From Mucor racemosus (Eukaryota; Mucoromycota; Mucoromycetes; Mucorales; Mucoraceae), in NCBI GenBank assembly GCA_027405735.1, contig JAPEHQ010000012.1, positions 930,001 to 994,000 on the forward strand: a stretch of 64,000 nucleotides of DNA, given 5' to 3'. This document shows positions 47,650 to 59,214 of this stretch, piece after piece. The position numbers and the translations under genes are program-made. The notes beneath the pieces were generated by a model. That model was not told where the DNA came from. It saw only the letters and a program-made list of their open reading frames with translations, and searched no databases. Position 1 is the stretch's first letter. The number at the start of each line of letters is the position of its first letter.

Positions 47650-48111
47650 TGTGGAACAGACAGAGCTATTCACGGAAAAAAGTATAAAAAAACAATAGGA
47701 ATTCGACTAGATAACATTAGGGTTTTATTATCAAGTTAAATTCTACTTGAGGACTTTTGTAATAAATAAATGTCCTCTTTATATAGTTTTCATCAGAGAG
47801 ATTAGGTAAGCATTCCTAGGTCCATACATAGCCAATAACACCCCTTGTCAGATATAAATCTTGATAGTAACCAATCGGTGTATTCATAGAATTCATGGGT
47901 CCTTAATCATAATGGTGTGATTAAATCCACAGTATGTTGATTGGTCTTTAACTATAAGTTGCTAGGATAGAAGCTTGGTAGAAAGTTTATATTAGTATGA
48001 ATCAGCATATATCATTTAGTAGTGAAATGTCTATTCATGTCAGCTGTACTTTAATTGAGAATCAGATGAAATGGAGATCAATATAGTGGATAAATGTGTA
48101 CATATTCCACA
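47650..48111. mobile_element. Solo LTR, 462 bp, target duplication ATTAT
   Basis: It starts TGTGGAACAG and ends TATTCCACA; the ends are inverted TGTGGAA/TTCCACA. The perfect duplication ATTAT is at 47645-47649 and 48112-48116. It is the same length as, and almost identical to, 55814-56275 (I noticed two differing bases). A TTTATATAG near 47780 could be the promoter TATA. The empty site is at about 55230 (CTCAATTATGACACC). Confidence 0.88.
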
Positions 48112-48472
48112 ATTATGTCACCATATTATTTCATTCCAGCGGTTAATTATACAGACATGAATTGGTCGCATTAATGTTACCTGGCGTATATTTTCAGGTT
48201 TGATGAATAATACTTAAAAAAGAATACGATTACAAGAGAATGAGTAATGAATCAGTTCTTCAACTGTATAATAAAAACAACGTATCGTTTATTTAGATAT
48301 AAAAGTATGCTCTTTTATATTGATTTGACATTGAGATCTTGAGATGCAATTTAAGAAACTATTCGACCATTAAATCTGTTTGATAGTGATCTATGGATTT
48401 AAATGGACCAATCATAATTTAACCGCTCTTGCAGAGCTTGTGAGTTGTCAGTTGTCTTGTTTCAATTCTGCG

Positions 48473-48827
48473 TGATGTGAACTACTGGCAGTCTTTCACA
48501 CATTAAATTGAATTAGTAATGAATAACATGAATCTGGTGTGAGAACCAAGATCATGAAATATAGAAACTTAACTATACTTTAACATCACAAACAGCGATT
48601 ATAGATAATTGTATAACCTGAATTAGTAATTGCTGATCCCTTTTCCCATCAGCTTTAAAACCAAGAAGATCAAATTACTGCATTAGTAATTTGAATTAGA
48701 CATTTAATATAAATACCACAACGATCCATCGAGTAGATGAATGGTTGCTTTACTTTATACCTTTAATAAACTTAGAAGAGTTATAATTGTATTTCCTATT
48801 GCTTTTTATAATTACGTTTTTGTAGCA
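48473..48827. mobile_element. Solo LTR, 355 bp, target duplication CTGCG
   Basis: It starts TGATGTGAAC and ends TTTTTGTAGCA, flanked by CTGCG at 48468-48472 and 48828-48832. In the paralogous sequence near 59485 the site is empty (TTCAATGCTGCGCTAAATG). Its right half resembles that of the LTR at 47164. Confidence 0.75.
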
Positions 48828-50589
48828 CTGCGCTAAATATGCTTGGATGTTGATTTGGTTGCTACTTCATTGATTAACCGCTGGGATAAAATAAAATGGT
48901 GTTATAATTGAGGTCCAAGCGTTCTTGGTAATTACTGGATTAAACTTAGTACACTAGGAGTTTCCGATATCAAGACTTTGCACTTTAATACATGTCGTAG
49001 TCAATAGATTGTAAGATGTATTGATACTGTAGAAGGTAATAATATATGGTACTTGGTGACGTACAAGATGGTGGTATATGATTCATATTTTTGCCAATGG
49101 TCACTCTTCCAAAAAAAAAAGGCCGAACAATCTTCGGAAGCGGCCATCTAATAATATTTCCAAGCTTTAAATCTCTAGAAAAAATTACCGGGCAGCTCGG
49201 ACGCGGTTGTTTAAATATTTCAAGCAGTTATAAAATGCAGGTATCAAAATTTCATACAAAAATTCAAGTTCGGCTGCATTGCTATTAATTATTCAAAGGC
49301 TTATTTCAAGTAAAGTATAAATACAACCTACAAAATTATTAGCCTACTACTAACAACAGATTTAACTTGAAAAGGATAAGATGATACAACCGGATTCAAA
49401 AAAGTCCATAAAATCACATATTTAAATGATTTATATATAAAAGCACTACGGCTGACCTGTGCTGCACAAGATGATTTTGTTGTGCCGAAGTAGGCTGTAT
49501 ACTATGGCCTGATGAGTTGTTGAGCCCACTGAATAATGGCTAAAAAGATAACAAGATGCTGCACATGGGCCCTACAAAAAAAAACTGCACACGAGCACAA
49601 CTCTAAGCCCGTATTATGTGCAGGATTATAGATTTTGTCCGTGTGCATGACATTAATCCCATGTGTGCATGATAGTAGAATTGCCCATAAGCATATCATT
49701 GTTGCATCTACAGATCTGGATGCATTCCTTGGTTGAGATTACGACACAGTTTCATATGTTAAGTTCTACATTGCTGTGTATTATGTTATGAAGCTCTGTG
49801 CATGCAGGAATATGGAACTAGTGTGTGTCACCTAGACTTGATTGGATATATGTATATATATAAATAGACTCCTTTAAACAGGTCATATAATTAGAGAATG
49901 TAAATATAAAAGAAGATAGTTCGATCTTATAATTAAAGTTCTTTAGTTTTAGTGTGCTCTTTCATTTTATAACAGTTTTTCTTTATTTTTATTAAATGAT
50001 TTAGTACGTATTTTAGCTTTGAGATTGATATAATCTCCTGACGTAACAATCATTATCTCTATTTGTGCATAATAATAATAAAATCTGACCATGAGCATAA
50101 TAATGAGCTGATCGTATGGGCACAAATTGCTTTGTATATGAGATGTGAGATATGAGCACCGTGCCGTTCTCAAAATTTCATCGCATTTTTTACTGGAATG
50201 GGATTTTAAATTACACTTGCTTTTATTAATATGGGTTATTATAGACAATACAACTCAATACGTTGTTGATGTAAAGCAATGCATGCAAGAGCCAATATAT
50301 TTACGATTATCATCATTTGTAAATATGTTTATAGTTATAATGTTTACAGTTTACAGTAGCAATGGTTTTTGCTCGAGCATACGCTTAAATAACAGTTGCT
50401 GTTTAAGTTTATATGCAAGCCAAATCTAAGATTATAAATGTTACTTTATCACACATAAAATTTAAAAAAATTAACCTTCTTTAGACTTACTATTTTAGTT
50501 TACAATTGTCAGCTGTAAAAAGATTTGTTTTCAAGTATAGCTACAATTAAAACTATAATTATTAGACAAGATATTAGATTACTCTTTTT

Positions 50590-52050
50590 TTTTGTTTCTA
50601 TATCATTTGAAATTGTATCATTTTTCTGGAACATTTCGTGGGTCTGTAGCCAGTTCTAGCTTTTTATTGAGTAGATATAAATATCATTGCCTTTGATTTG
50701 ATCTGGTAATCAAGAAATACGTCCAACAATGCAGTAGTAAATAATGGTATTTGATCTTATTAGAATGCGGTTAAATGAAAAATATTAGTCTCAAATATAG
50801 ACTGCTGCTACCTATTATATTAAAAACATTAGTCCCTTTTGTTAGCATGCATATTCAGATAAAAGAAATGAATACCAACTTAATGGTCTGATATGCCTTA
50901 TCAAACGGTGAATCATATCCCTGGAATATGAAACCAAAAAGAGAGAAAAACCACACGTAGAAGAGGATTTTCAAGGCTTTACATTATTTAGCGCAATTAA
51001 AACCCTACTAAATTGCATATTTCAGCCAATGTAAAAGCAGCATTACAGCGCCTGAACAATAAACTAATAAGCAAAATAGGCAATATCTGGTACTATAATA
51101 GAAGCATAAACTTTTTTACTAGAAAAACCGCCTGTCGCCTGTCATATCATACATTCGTTAAAACATTTCAAACGCGAGCCCGTAGAGCAACGCCGTAATT
51201 GAGCATAACAAGATTGAATGGTTAAGTCTTTTGTACTATGGTATATATCTAAGTTTTTAATAAAAATGCGGTTTTTTTAAAACTTTTCTTATATTTAACC
51301 ACGCACGGTCTGAAAATTCAGACTTTGTAGCGGACATTTTCGGGGCTCATTTTATCCTTACCAACACTCATGATTTTGATAAAAAAACAGAAAACTCAAA
51401 TTTTGATACCAAAATCAACGTTTAAATATACTACATTGTGAGAGAAAATTGTAGCCATAACTAATACACATTTTATAAAAACTTAATATTAAATGTCAAG
51501 TAATGAAAATTTGTACTTTTGTTCCAAAAACGGTTTTTTGGTTAAAGGATTTTCATGTAATATCTTACAAGAAAAATGTTTGTTATTTTTTATTGAGCAA
51601 ATAGAGCGCTAAATGTTGTATATGTGGGTTTTTTTTGTTTTATAATTAGTAGTACAATTAGCTCTAGATTTGCAAAATTAGAAAAAAAAATTCTGAAAAT
51701 GTCAAAATTGATGATCTGGAGAAGAATAATTTTTAAAATTAATATTCAGCTTATAAGCTTTGTGAGTCTTAAAAATAAGAGATTTTTGATTTTTTAGAAC
51801 TTTTTCAAGAATTTATGATGCTGTATCTACTTGATTCAAGCTAATTACTGTAAATATCTATACATGTTAATATTCTGTGGTAGTTTATTTGATGATAATA
51901 TAGTCTTTATAATTATTGCGCTAGAGGTAATTTACATTGAGTTTTAGTCTTACCTCTCCAATATCATAAACATAAACATGGCCATCACTGAAACCTATCG
52001 CCGCCTTTGTATCCTCTTTGTCCCAAGCCAATTTATTCAATGTTTTACTG
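50590..52050. repeat. Dynein-exon-bearing repeat, copy R2
   Basis: Co-linear with 1884-3325 and 55690-57640. It contains the second version of the unrecognised ~60-codon frame (51013-51198) and ends in the best-preserved dynein exon. Confidence 0.75.
51954..52050 (-). pseudogene. Dynein intermediate chain exon fragment, frame intact (copy R2)
   Basis: The minus strand reads TLNKLAWDKEDTKAAIGF followed by SDGHVYVYDIGE with no stop, then a GTAAG donor. This is the last WD40 blade of dynein intermediate chain as known from the family. It is an isolated exon: the preceding exon (present at 57660-57790 in copy R3) is replaced here by unrelated sequence, so it cannot make a functional protein. Confidence 0.7.
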
Positions 52051-52061
52051 TTTTTTGCTAT

Positions 52062-52484
52062 TGTTGCACCCAGCGGTTATTTATGAGATAATGAACCTTT
52101 TGATTTGTAATCCTTATTGATAAGAAGTCAACTAACTAATCTGTGATAACATTCTTGACTTTTATTTTTCTAAAGAAAGATCCAGGAAACGGGATATGTG
52201 AGACATACCCACTTGTTGGGTTTAGCTATATAAAATATGCTCCAACTAAATGTACTGTGTTACTAATGTAAATAGATTGATCTGACATGGAATGTCAGAA
52301 AGATATAATGGATCCAATACTGATCCAAAGGATAAATGCAATATAGAATTTGTATATAAATGGGGCATATTATTGATATTAAATGAATATTATCTCCAGT
52401 TTTTGTGCGTGATTCTATTTAAAAAGTTTCTTTATTAAATTATATATTTTTTCTTGCTACAATATTTATTCTAAGTCTTGTGCA
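52062..52484. mobile_element. Possible LTR-like insertion
   Basis: Unit 1 carries about 420 bp here, starting TGTTGCACCC and ending CTTGTGCA, that are absent from unit 2, where dynein exon sequence lies instead. The TG...CA ends suggest an LTR, but no target duplication is seen and the flanks differ. Confidence 0.3.
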
Positions 52485-53065
52485 TTTTAGTTATTACTTT
52501 GAAAACTTGATCTTATACTTATTACCATTGATCATCATAATCGTCAAACTGATTGATACGGTACATCATATTACTATTTCGCATTGGTAGAGACAATACA
52601 ATTAATATCTGCATTTAACGCTGGTGGATTGGAAAGTTGGTACCTATCTTTAGTTTGATGAGTAATTTGTATTTTGCTTTTGCAGTATAATTCTAGGTGT
52701 TTCTACTCCTAAAAATTGAATTTCCAAATGCAACTGCATCTGTTGAATATCACTTGAGTTTTTTCTATGCGTTGTATCTCATGTTATACTAACTCCCATT
52801 TCGGCAAATATTGCTTAACATTCATCCATATTCAATTTTTGTGTTATACAGCTTAATATTAATGTACTAATCTTGAGTTTTGTTTATAGTTCTCCATCAA
52901 AATTTGGCATTTTTCTCAGATGATGTCTACTACCAATTTCTGGAAAGCTCTTCTACTATAATTTCCAAAAAGAAAAAATACACCTTAATTTGCTACATTT
53001 CCCAAAATAGTGAAAAACTGACAAATTCAAGTTTATAAGTACGGGAATTAAAATTGTAGATCTCA

Positions 53066-53339
53066 GGAGGGTGTCTAGCTCAATAGATAGTGCATGCGTT
53101 GCAGATTGAGTGCGGTATACGTATTCGTGAGTTTAAACCCGCCAAAGGAGAAGCCCTTTGGGATCAGGATATGAATTTCGAAAGAGAATCTTCGATGACC
53201 TTCTTGCTTCTCATCGAATATGATCCTCCTTTATCTTCTTTAGTAAGTTTTGCATATGTCTAGCAATTTCCTTCCTTTTTCATTAATGCATATGATATGC
53301 ATACTAGTAAATTTGGTAGTCAAAACCCGGATTGGCACC
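53066..53339 (+). mobile_element. tRNA-derived SINE-like element, copy 1
   Basis: The first ~78 bp resemble a tRNA gene: TCTAGCTCAATAGATAG fits an A box and GAGTTTAAACC a slightly decayed B box of the RNA polymerase III promoter, about 50 bp apart. A non-tRNA body follows (AAGCCCTTTGGGATCAGGAT, ATCGAATATGATCCTCC), ending near AAACCCGGATTGGCACC. The second copy at 58744 confirms the structure. Confidence 0.6.
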
Positions 53340-53344
53340 AATAC

Positions 53345-53525
53345 TACCAGCATCTATGGGTCATTGTACGTTCAGCCAGTTTGAGCAACAAGTTGGTTAC
53401 CTGCTACTTATTACCTACTAAGGTCAGCAAGCCCATCAGTTCTTCTCAACGAATATGAATCTAAATGACCTCCCCTTGCAATGGCAAGTACTTCTAGCGC
53501 TGATCCGCAGAATTGCAAAAGGTTT
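53345..53525 (-). repeat. Unit S, copy 2
   Basis: On the minus strand the frame QFCGSALEVLAIARGGH, then LDSYSLRRTDGLADLSR, is open to a stop after DLSR. It is joined directly to the end of the SINE-like element. Confidence 0.6.
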
Positions 53526-55054
53526 ATCCTTGTCGTATATTTTCAGGTTTGATGAATAATAATACTTTAAAAAAGAATACACTTAAAAGAGAATGAGTAA
53601 TGAATCAGTTCTTCAACTGTATAATAAAAACAAGATATCGTTTGTTTAGATATAAAAGTATGGCCTTTTATATTGATGTGACATTGAGGTCCTGAGGTGT
53701 AATTTAAGGCACTATTAGACCATTAGGTCCGTCTGATAGTAATCTATGGATTGAAATGGATCCATCATAATTTAACCGTTGTTGCAGAGCTTATGAGTTG
53801 CTTTGTTTTGAGACTGCTGTCCTAGTTGTGCTTGGATGTTGATTTGATGTAGCTACTTAATTGAGGTCCAAGCGTTCTTGCTAATTACTGGATTGAACGT
53901 GATACGCTAGGAGTTTCTTATATTCGATATTGAAACTTTGCACTTCAATACATGTCATAGTCAATAGATTGTAAGGCGTATTATTGATACTGTAGAAGGT
54001 GATAACATATGGTACTTGGTGAAATACAACATACTGTAGTATATTATTCATATTTACGCCAATGGTCACTCTTCCAAAAAAAAAGCCGAACAATCTTCGG
54101 AAGCGGCCATCTAATAATATTTCCAAGCTTTAAATTCCTAGAAAAAATTACCGGGCAGCTCGGACGCGGTTGTTTAAATATTCCAAGCAGCTATAAAATG
54201 CAGGTATCAAAATTTCATACAAAAATTCAAGTTCGGCTGCATTGCTATTAATTATTCAAAGGCTTATTTCAAGTAAAGTATAAATACAACCTACAAAATT
54301 ATTAGCCTACTACTAACAACAGATTTAACTTGAAAAGGATAAGATGATACAACCGGATTCAAAAAAGTCCATAAAATCACATATTTAAATGATTTATATA
54401 TAAAAGCACTACGGCTGACCTGTGCTGCACAAGATGATTTTGTTGTGCCGAAGTAGGCTGTACACTATAGCCTGATAAGTTGTTGTGCCCACAGAATAAT
54501 GGTTAAAAAGATAACAAGATGCACATGGGCACAACAAAAAAAACTGCACACGAGCATACCGAAAAGCCCGTATGTCCAGAGTTATAGATTCTGTCCGCCT
54601 GCATGCAATCAATCCGATGTGTGCATAATTAGTATAATTGTCCATATGCATATCATTATCCCTATTTGTGCATAGTAATAAAGTCTGACCATGAGCATAA
54701 TAATGAGCTGATTATATAGGCACAAAGTGGTTTGTACATGAGCATTGTGCCTTTCTCAAAATTTCATTGCATTTTTTACTGGAATGGGTTTTTGAATTAC
54801 ATTTTTTTTTATTGATATAAATTATAGACGATACAATTCAATGCGTTGTTGATGTAGAGCAATACATGCAAGAGCCAATATATTTACAATTATTATCACT
54901 TGTAAATATTATTATAACTATAATGTTTACCGCAACAATGGTTTTTGCTTGAGCATAAAATTAAATAATACTTACTGCTTAAATTTATATGCAAGCCAAA
55001 TCTAAGATTATAAATGTTACTTTATCACTCATAAATTTTAAACAAATTTGTTGT

Positions 55055-55588
55055 ATTCGTTCCACCTACTAGTATCATACGTTGTCACCTTCTACAGTAT
55101 TAATACATCTTACAATCTATTGACTACAACATGCATTGAAGAGCAAATCTTGATATTGGATATAAAAACCTCCTAGCGTACCAAGTTTAATCCAGTATCA
55201 AGCAAGAACGCTTGGACCTCAATTATGACACCATATTATTTCATCCCAGCGGTTAATCAATCAAGTAGCTATCAAATCAACATCCAAGCACAACTAGGAC
55301 ATTCTTGAAACAAAGCAACTCACAAGCTCTGCAACAACGGTTAAATTATGATTGATCCATTTCAATCCATGGATTACTATCAAACAGATCTAATGGTTCA
55401 ATAGTGCCTTAAATTGCATCTCAGGATCTCAATGTCAAACCAATATAAAAGGCCATACTTTTACATCTAAATAAACGATATCTTGTTTTTGTCATACAGT
55501 TGAAGAACTGATTCATTATTCATTACTCATTCTCTTTTTATTGTATTCCTTTTTAAGTATTATTTATCATTCCTGAAAATAGACGACA
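55055..55588 (-). repeat. Unit E, inverted copy inserted between shared blocks
   Basis: In unit 1 the flanks are continuous (TTTAAAAAAATTAACCTTC near 50461). Here ~535 bp of inverted unit E, from TTGTATTCG to AATAGACGACAA, sit between them. Ends TTGT/ACAA are inverted over 4 bp. It forms a large inverted repeat with 53530-54020. Confidence 0.65.
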
Positions 55589-55689
55589 AAATTAACCTTC
55601 TTTAAACTTACTATTTTGGTTTACAATTGTCAGCTGTAAAAAGATCTGTTTTCAAGTATAGTTACGATCCAAACTATGGTTATTAGGCA

Positions 55690-57640
55690 AGACATCAGGT
55701 TATTCTTTTTTTTTTTGTGTTTCTATAACATTAAAAATTTTATAACTTTTCTGGAACATTTCGTGAGTTTGTAGCCAGTTCTAGCTTTTCATTGAGCAGA
55801 TATAAATACCGTTTGTGGAACAGACAGAGCTATTCACGGAAAAAAGTATAAAAAAACAATAGGAATTCGACTACATAACATTAGGGTTTTATTATCAAGT
55901 TAAATTCTACTTGAGGACTTTTGTAATAAATAAATGTCCTCTTTATATAGTTTTCATCAGAGAGATTAGGTAAGCATTCCTAGGTCCATACATAGCCAAT
56001 AACACCCCTTGTCAGATATAAATCTTGATAGTAACCAATCGGTGTATTCATAGAATTCATGGGTCCTTGATCATAATGGTGTGATTAAATCCACAGTATG
56101 TTGATTGGTCTTTAACTATAAGTTGCTAGGATAGAAGCTTGGTAGAAAGTTTATATTAGTATGAATCAGCATATATCATTTAGTAGTGAAATGTCTATTC
56201 ATGTCAGCTGTACTTTAATTGAGAATCAGATGAAATGGAGATCAATATAGTGGATAAATGTGTACATATTCCACACCGTTGCCTTCGATTTGATCTGGTA
56301 ATCAAGAAATACGTCTAACAATACAGTAGTAAATAATGATATTTGACCATAGAATGCATTTAAATAAAAATATCAATATCTAATATAACGACTGCTATCT
56401 ATATTAAAAACATTAGTCCCTTATGTTAATGTTAGAATGCGTATTCAGATAAAAGAAAAGAATACCAGATTGATAGTCTGATATACCTAATCAAACAACG
56501 GTGAACCATATCCTTGGAATATGAAAACAAAAAGAGAGAAACATACGTAGAAGAGGATTTTCAAGGCTTTACATTATTTAGCGCAATAAAAAAAAGCCCT
56601 GCTAAATTGCTCATTTCAGACAATGCAAAACAGCATTACAGCGCCTGAACTATAAACTAACAAGTAAAATAGGCAATATCTATTACTGTAATAGAAGCAT
56701 ACACTTTTCGACTAGGAAAACTGTCTGTAATATCCTACATTCATTAAAAAATTGCAAACACGCGCCCGTAGAGCAACGCCGTAATTGAGCATAGCAAGAG
56801 TGAATGGTTAAGTCTCTGATACTATGGTATATATCTAAGTTTTAAATAAAAATGCGGTTTTTTTTAAACTTTTCTTATATTTAATCACGTACAGTCTGAA
56901 AATTCAGACTTTGTAGCGGACATTTTCGGGACTCATTTTATCCTTACCAACATTCATGATTTTCATCAAAAAATAGAAAAATCAAATTTTGATACCAAAA
57001 TCAACGTTTAAATATACTACATTGTGAGAGAAAATTGTAGCCATGACTAATACACATTTTATGAAAGCTTAATATTAAATGTCAAGTAATAAAATTTAGC
57101 ATTTTTGGCCCAAAAACGGTTTTTTGATTAAAGGATTTTCATGTACTATTTTGCAATAAAGATGTATATTGTTTTTTATTGAGCAAATAGAGCGCTAAAT
57201 TCTGTATATGTGTGTATTTTTTGTTTTATAATTGGTAGTATAATTAACTCTAGATTTGCAAAAACAGAAAAAAAATTTAAAAAATGTCAAAATTGATGAT
57301 CTGGACAAAAATAATTTTCTAAATTAATATTCCGCTTATAAGCCTTATGAGTTTTAAAAATAAGAGATTTTATAATACACGAGAAATTTTTCAAGGATTT
57401 ACGATGCTGTACCCACTTGATTTGAATTTATTACTATAAATCTTTATACATGTTAATATTGTGTGATAGTTTATTTGATGATAATATAGACTTACTTTAT
57501 AATTATTGCGTTAGAGGTGATTTAAATTGAGTTTAAGTTTCACCTCTCCAATATCATAAACATAAACATGGCCATCACTGAAAGCTACTGCCGTCTTTTT
57601 ATCCTCTTTGCTCTAAGCCAATTCATTCAATGCTCTACTA
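55690..57640. repeat. Dynein-exon-bearing repeat, copy R3
   Basis: Co-linear with R1 and R2; interrupted by the solo LTR at 55814-56275. The ~60-codon frame near 56605 is frameshifted. Confidence 0.75.
55814..56275. mobile_element. Solo LTR, 462 bp, target duplication CCGTT
   Basis: Near-identical twin of 47650-48111, TGTGGAA...TTCCACA. The perfect duplication CCGTT lies at 55809-55813 and 56276-56280. In R1 and R2 the site is uninterrupted (ATAAATACCATTCCC, ATAAATATCATTGCC). Confidence 0.9.
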
Positions 57641-58060
57641 GAACCAACTTATGCTCTTACAAATGGTTCCTCTGTATTTACATTCAAATTCCATAAATTA
57701 AATTGGCTGATTCCATCTACAATAGTATCAAACGTATCATCAGCCCGCCTTATGACAAATGTGAATCCAAATCAGAAACATCCCATTGTTATCATTGTTA
57801 TGAGCTATGAAAAGCCTGATTTTAATAATACAACAATTAGTAAATAAAAAACAAGATGATACTAATATCATATTGTGAGTATTTAACATCTGAGTAAGTT
57901 TGATAAAGTATGCTTTTAAACTCTTTTAAAAATCCTCAGGCAAATAATACAACATCTTGGTCCTGTAATTTCTATCCATATCAAAATGTTGCGATTTCTA
58001 CTACACAATGAATGTATCTTTTATCAATCTTGACCACGATGTACATTGGGTATCAGTTCT
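57544..58060 (-). pseudogene. Dynein intermediate chain fragment, two exons with stops (copy R3)
   Basis: The minus strand has DGISQFNLWNLNVNTEEP around 57680-57730, then ALNELA-stop-SKEDKK and SDGHVYVYDIGE ending at 57544 next to GTGAAA, a weakened donor. Upstream to 58060 further decayed sequence includes KYSQYDI. The order matches the C-terminal WD40 repeats of dynein intermediate chain. Internal stops make it a pseudogene. Confidence 0.7.
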
Positions 58061-58743
58061 TTACCAGTTGTATTTTCTCTGATTCATTAATATTTTGTCA
58101 TATTGAACGATAGTGTATTAGATTACACTTTACTAGTATACTGTTCGTAGTTTTTTGTTATTACTTTAAAAACGTGGTCCTATTATTATTATTATTATTA
58201 TTACCATTGATTATAATTGTCAGACTGATTGATTCCTACAGTATATCATATTACTCTTTCGCATTGGTAGAGATTATACAATTGATATCTGCATTTAACA
58301 CTAGTAGATTAAAAAGTTGGTGTCTGTCTTTAGTTTGATGAATAATACGTACTTTGGTTATCCAGTATATTTTATAATTCTAGGTGTTTCTACCCCTAAA
58401 AATTGAATTTCCAAATGCAACTGCATTTGTTGAATATAAGTTGAGTTTCTGTGCGTTGTAGCTCATGTTATACTAACGCCCATTTTGGCAAATATTTCCT
58501 TATATCCATCCATATTCGATTTTTGTGTTACGCAGCATAATATTAATGTACTAACATTGCGTTTTGTCTATACCTCCATCAAAAATTAGCATTTTTTTTA
58601 GATGATGTCTACTACCAATTTTTGGAAAGCTCTACTATCATTTCCAAAAAGAAAAAATACACCTTAATTTGCTGCATTTTCCAAAATAGTAAAAACTGAC
58701 AAATACATGTCCACAAATACGCGGATTAAAATTGTAGACCAAA

Positions 58744-59017
58744 GGAGAGTGACAAGCTTAACGGGTAGCACATGCGCTACAAATTGAGTGACATACATAT
58801 TCGTGAGTTCAAACCTGCCAAAGAGGAAGCCCTTTGGTATTAGGATATGAATTTCGAAAGAGAATCTCCGATGGCCTTGCTTCTCATCGAATATGATCCT
58901 CCTTTTTTTTTTCTTAATAAGTTTTGCATATGTCTAGCAAATTTTTTTCCTTTTTCATTAATGTATATGATATGCATAATACTAGTAAATTTGGTAGGCA
59001 AAACCCGGCTCAACACC
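58744..59017 (+). mobile_element. tRNA-derived SINE-like element, copy 2
   Basis: B box GAGTTCAAACC at 58805-58815 fits the GTTCRANNC consensus exactly; the A-box region AAGCTTAACGGGTAGCAC is at 58755-58772. The body matches copy 1, and the end reads CCCGGCTCAACACC. The flanks are also shared with copy 1, so the two copies arose by segmental duplication rather than by separate insertions. Confidence 0.65.
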
Positions 59018-59024
59018 AATAATA

Positions 59025-59205
59025 CAAGCATCCATGGGTCACTTTACGTTCAGCCAGTTTGAGCAACAAGTTGGTTATCTGCTGCTTACACCTACTAAGA
59101 TCAGCAAGCCCATCAGTTCTTCTCAACGAATATGAATCTAAATGACCTCCCCTTGCAATGGCAAGTACTTCTAGCGCTGATCCGCAGAATTGCAAAAGGT
59201 TTAGC
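59025..59205 (-). repeat. Unit S, copy 3
   Basis: The minus-strand frame is open across the whole unit here (59195-59010): GGHLDSYSLRRTDGLADLSR, then QQITNLLLKLAERKVTHG. This is the longest open version. Confidence 0.6.
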
Positions 59206-59214
59206 CTTGCCGTA

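Larger units (their letters stand above)
47085..48150 (-). repeat. Unit E, inverted copy interrupted by two solo LTRs
   Basis: The unit of about 540 bp is seen forward near 48185-49060, 53530-54020 and 59215-59750, and inverted at 55055-55588. It begins TTGTATGCCAC in this orientation. Shared landmarks are CACCTTCTACAGTAT, TCTTACAATCTATTGACTAC and CCATATTATTTCAT. It lies head-to-head with the forward copy at 48185. Confidence 0.65.
48185..53525. repeat. Tandem segmental duplication, unit 1 (~5.3 kb)
   Basis: The order is unit E, a block at 49090-49680 (GGCCGAACAATCTTCGGAAG, TTACCGGGCAGCTCGG), a block at 50065-50450, repeat R2 with a dynein exon, a block at 52500-53060, the SINE-like sequence and unit S. 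The same order recurs at 53530-59205. The 49090-49450 part is nearly identical to 54060-54420, so the duplication is not old. No intact gene is visible. Confidence 0.75.
53530..59205. repeat. Tandem segmental duplication, unit 2 (~5.7 kb)
   Basis: Same block order as 48185-53525, with two extra insertions: an inverted unit E at 55055-55588 and a solo LTR at 55814-56275. It keeps the second dynein exon (57660-57790), which unit 1 has lost. Confidence 0.75.
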
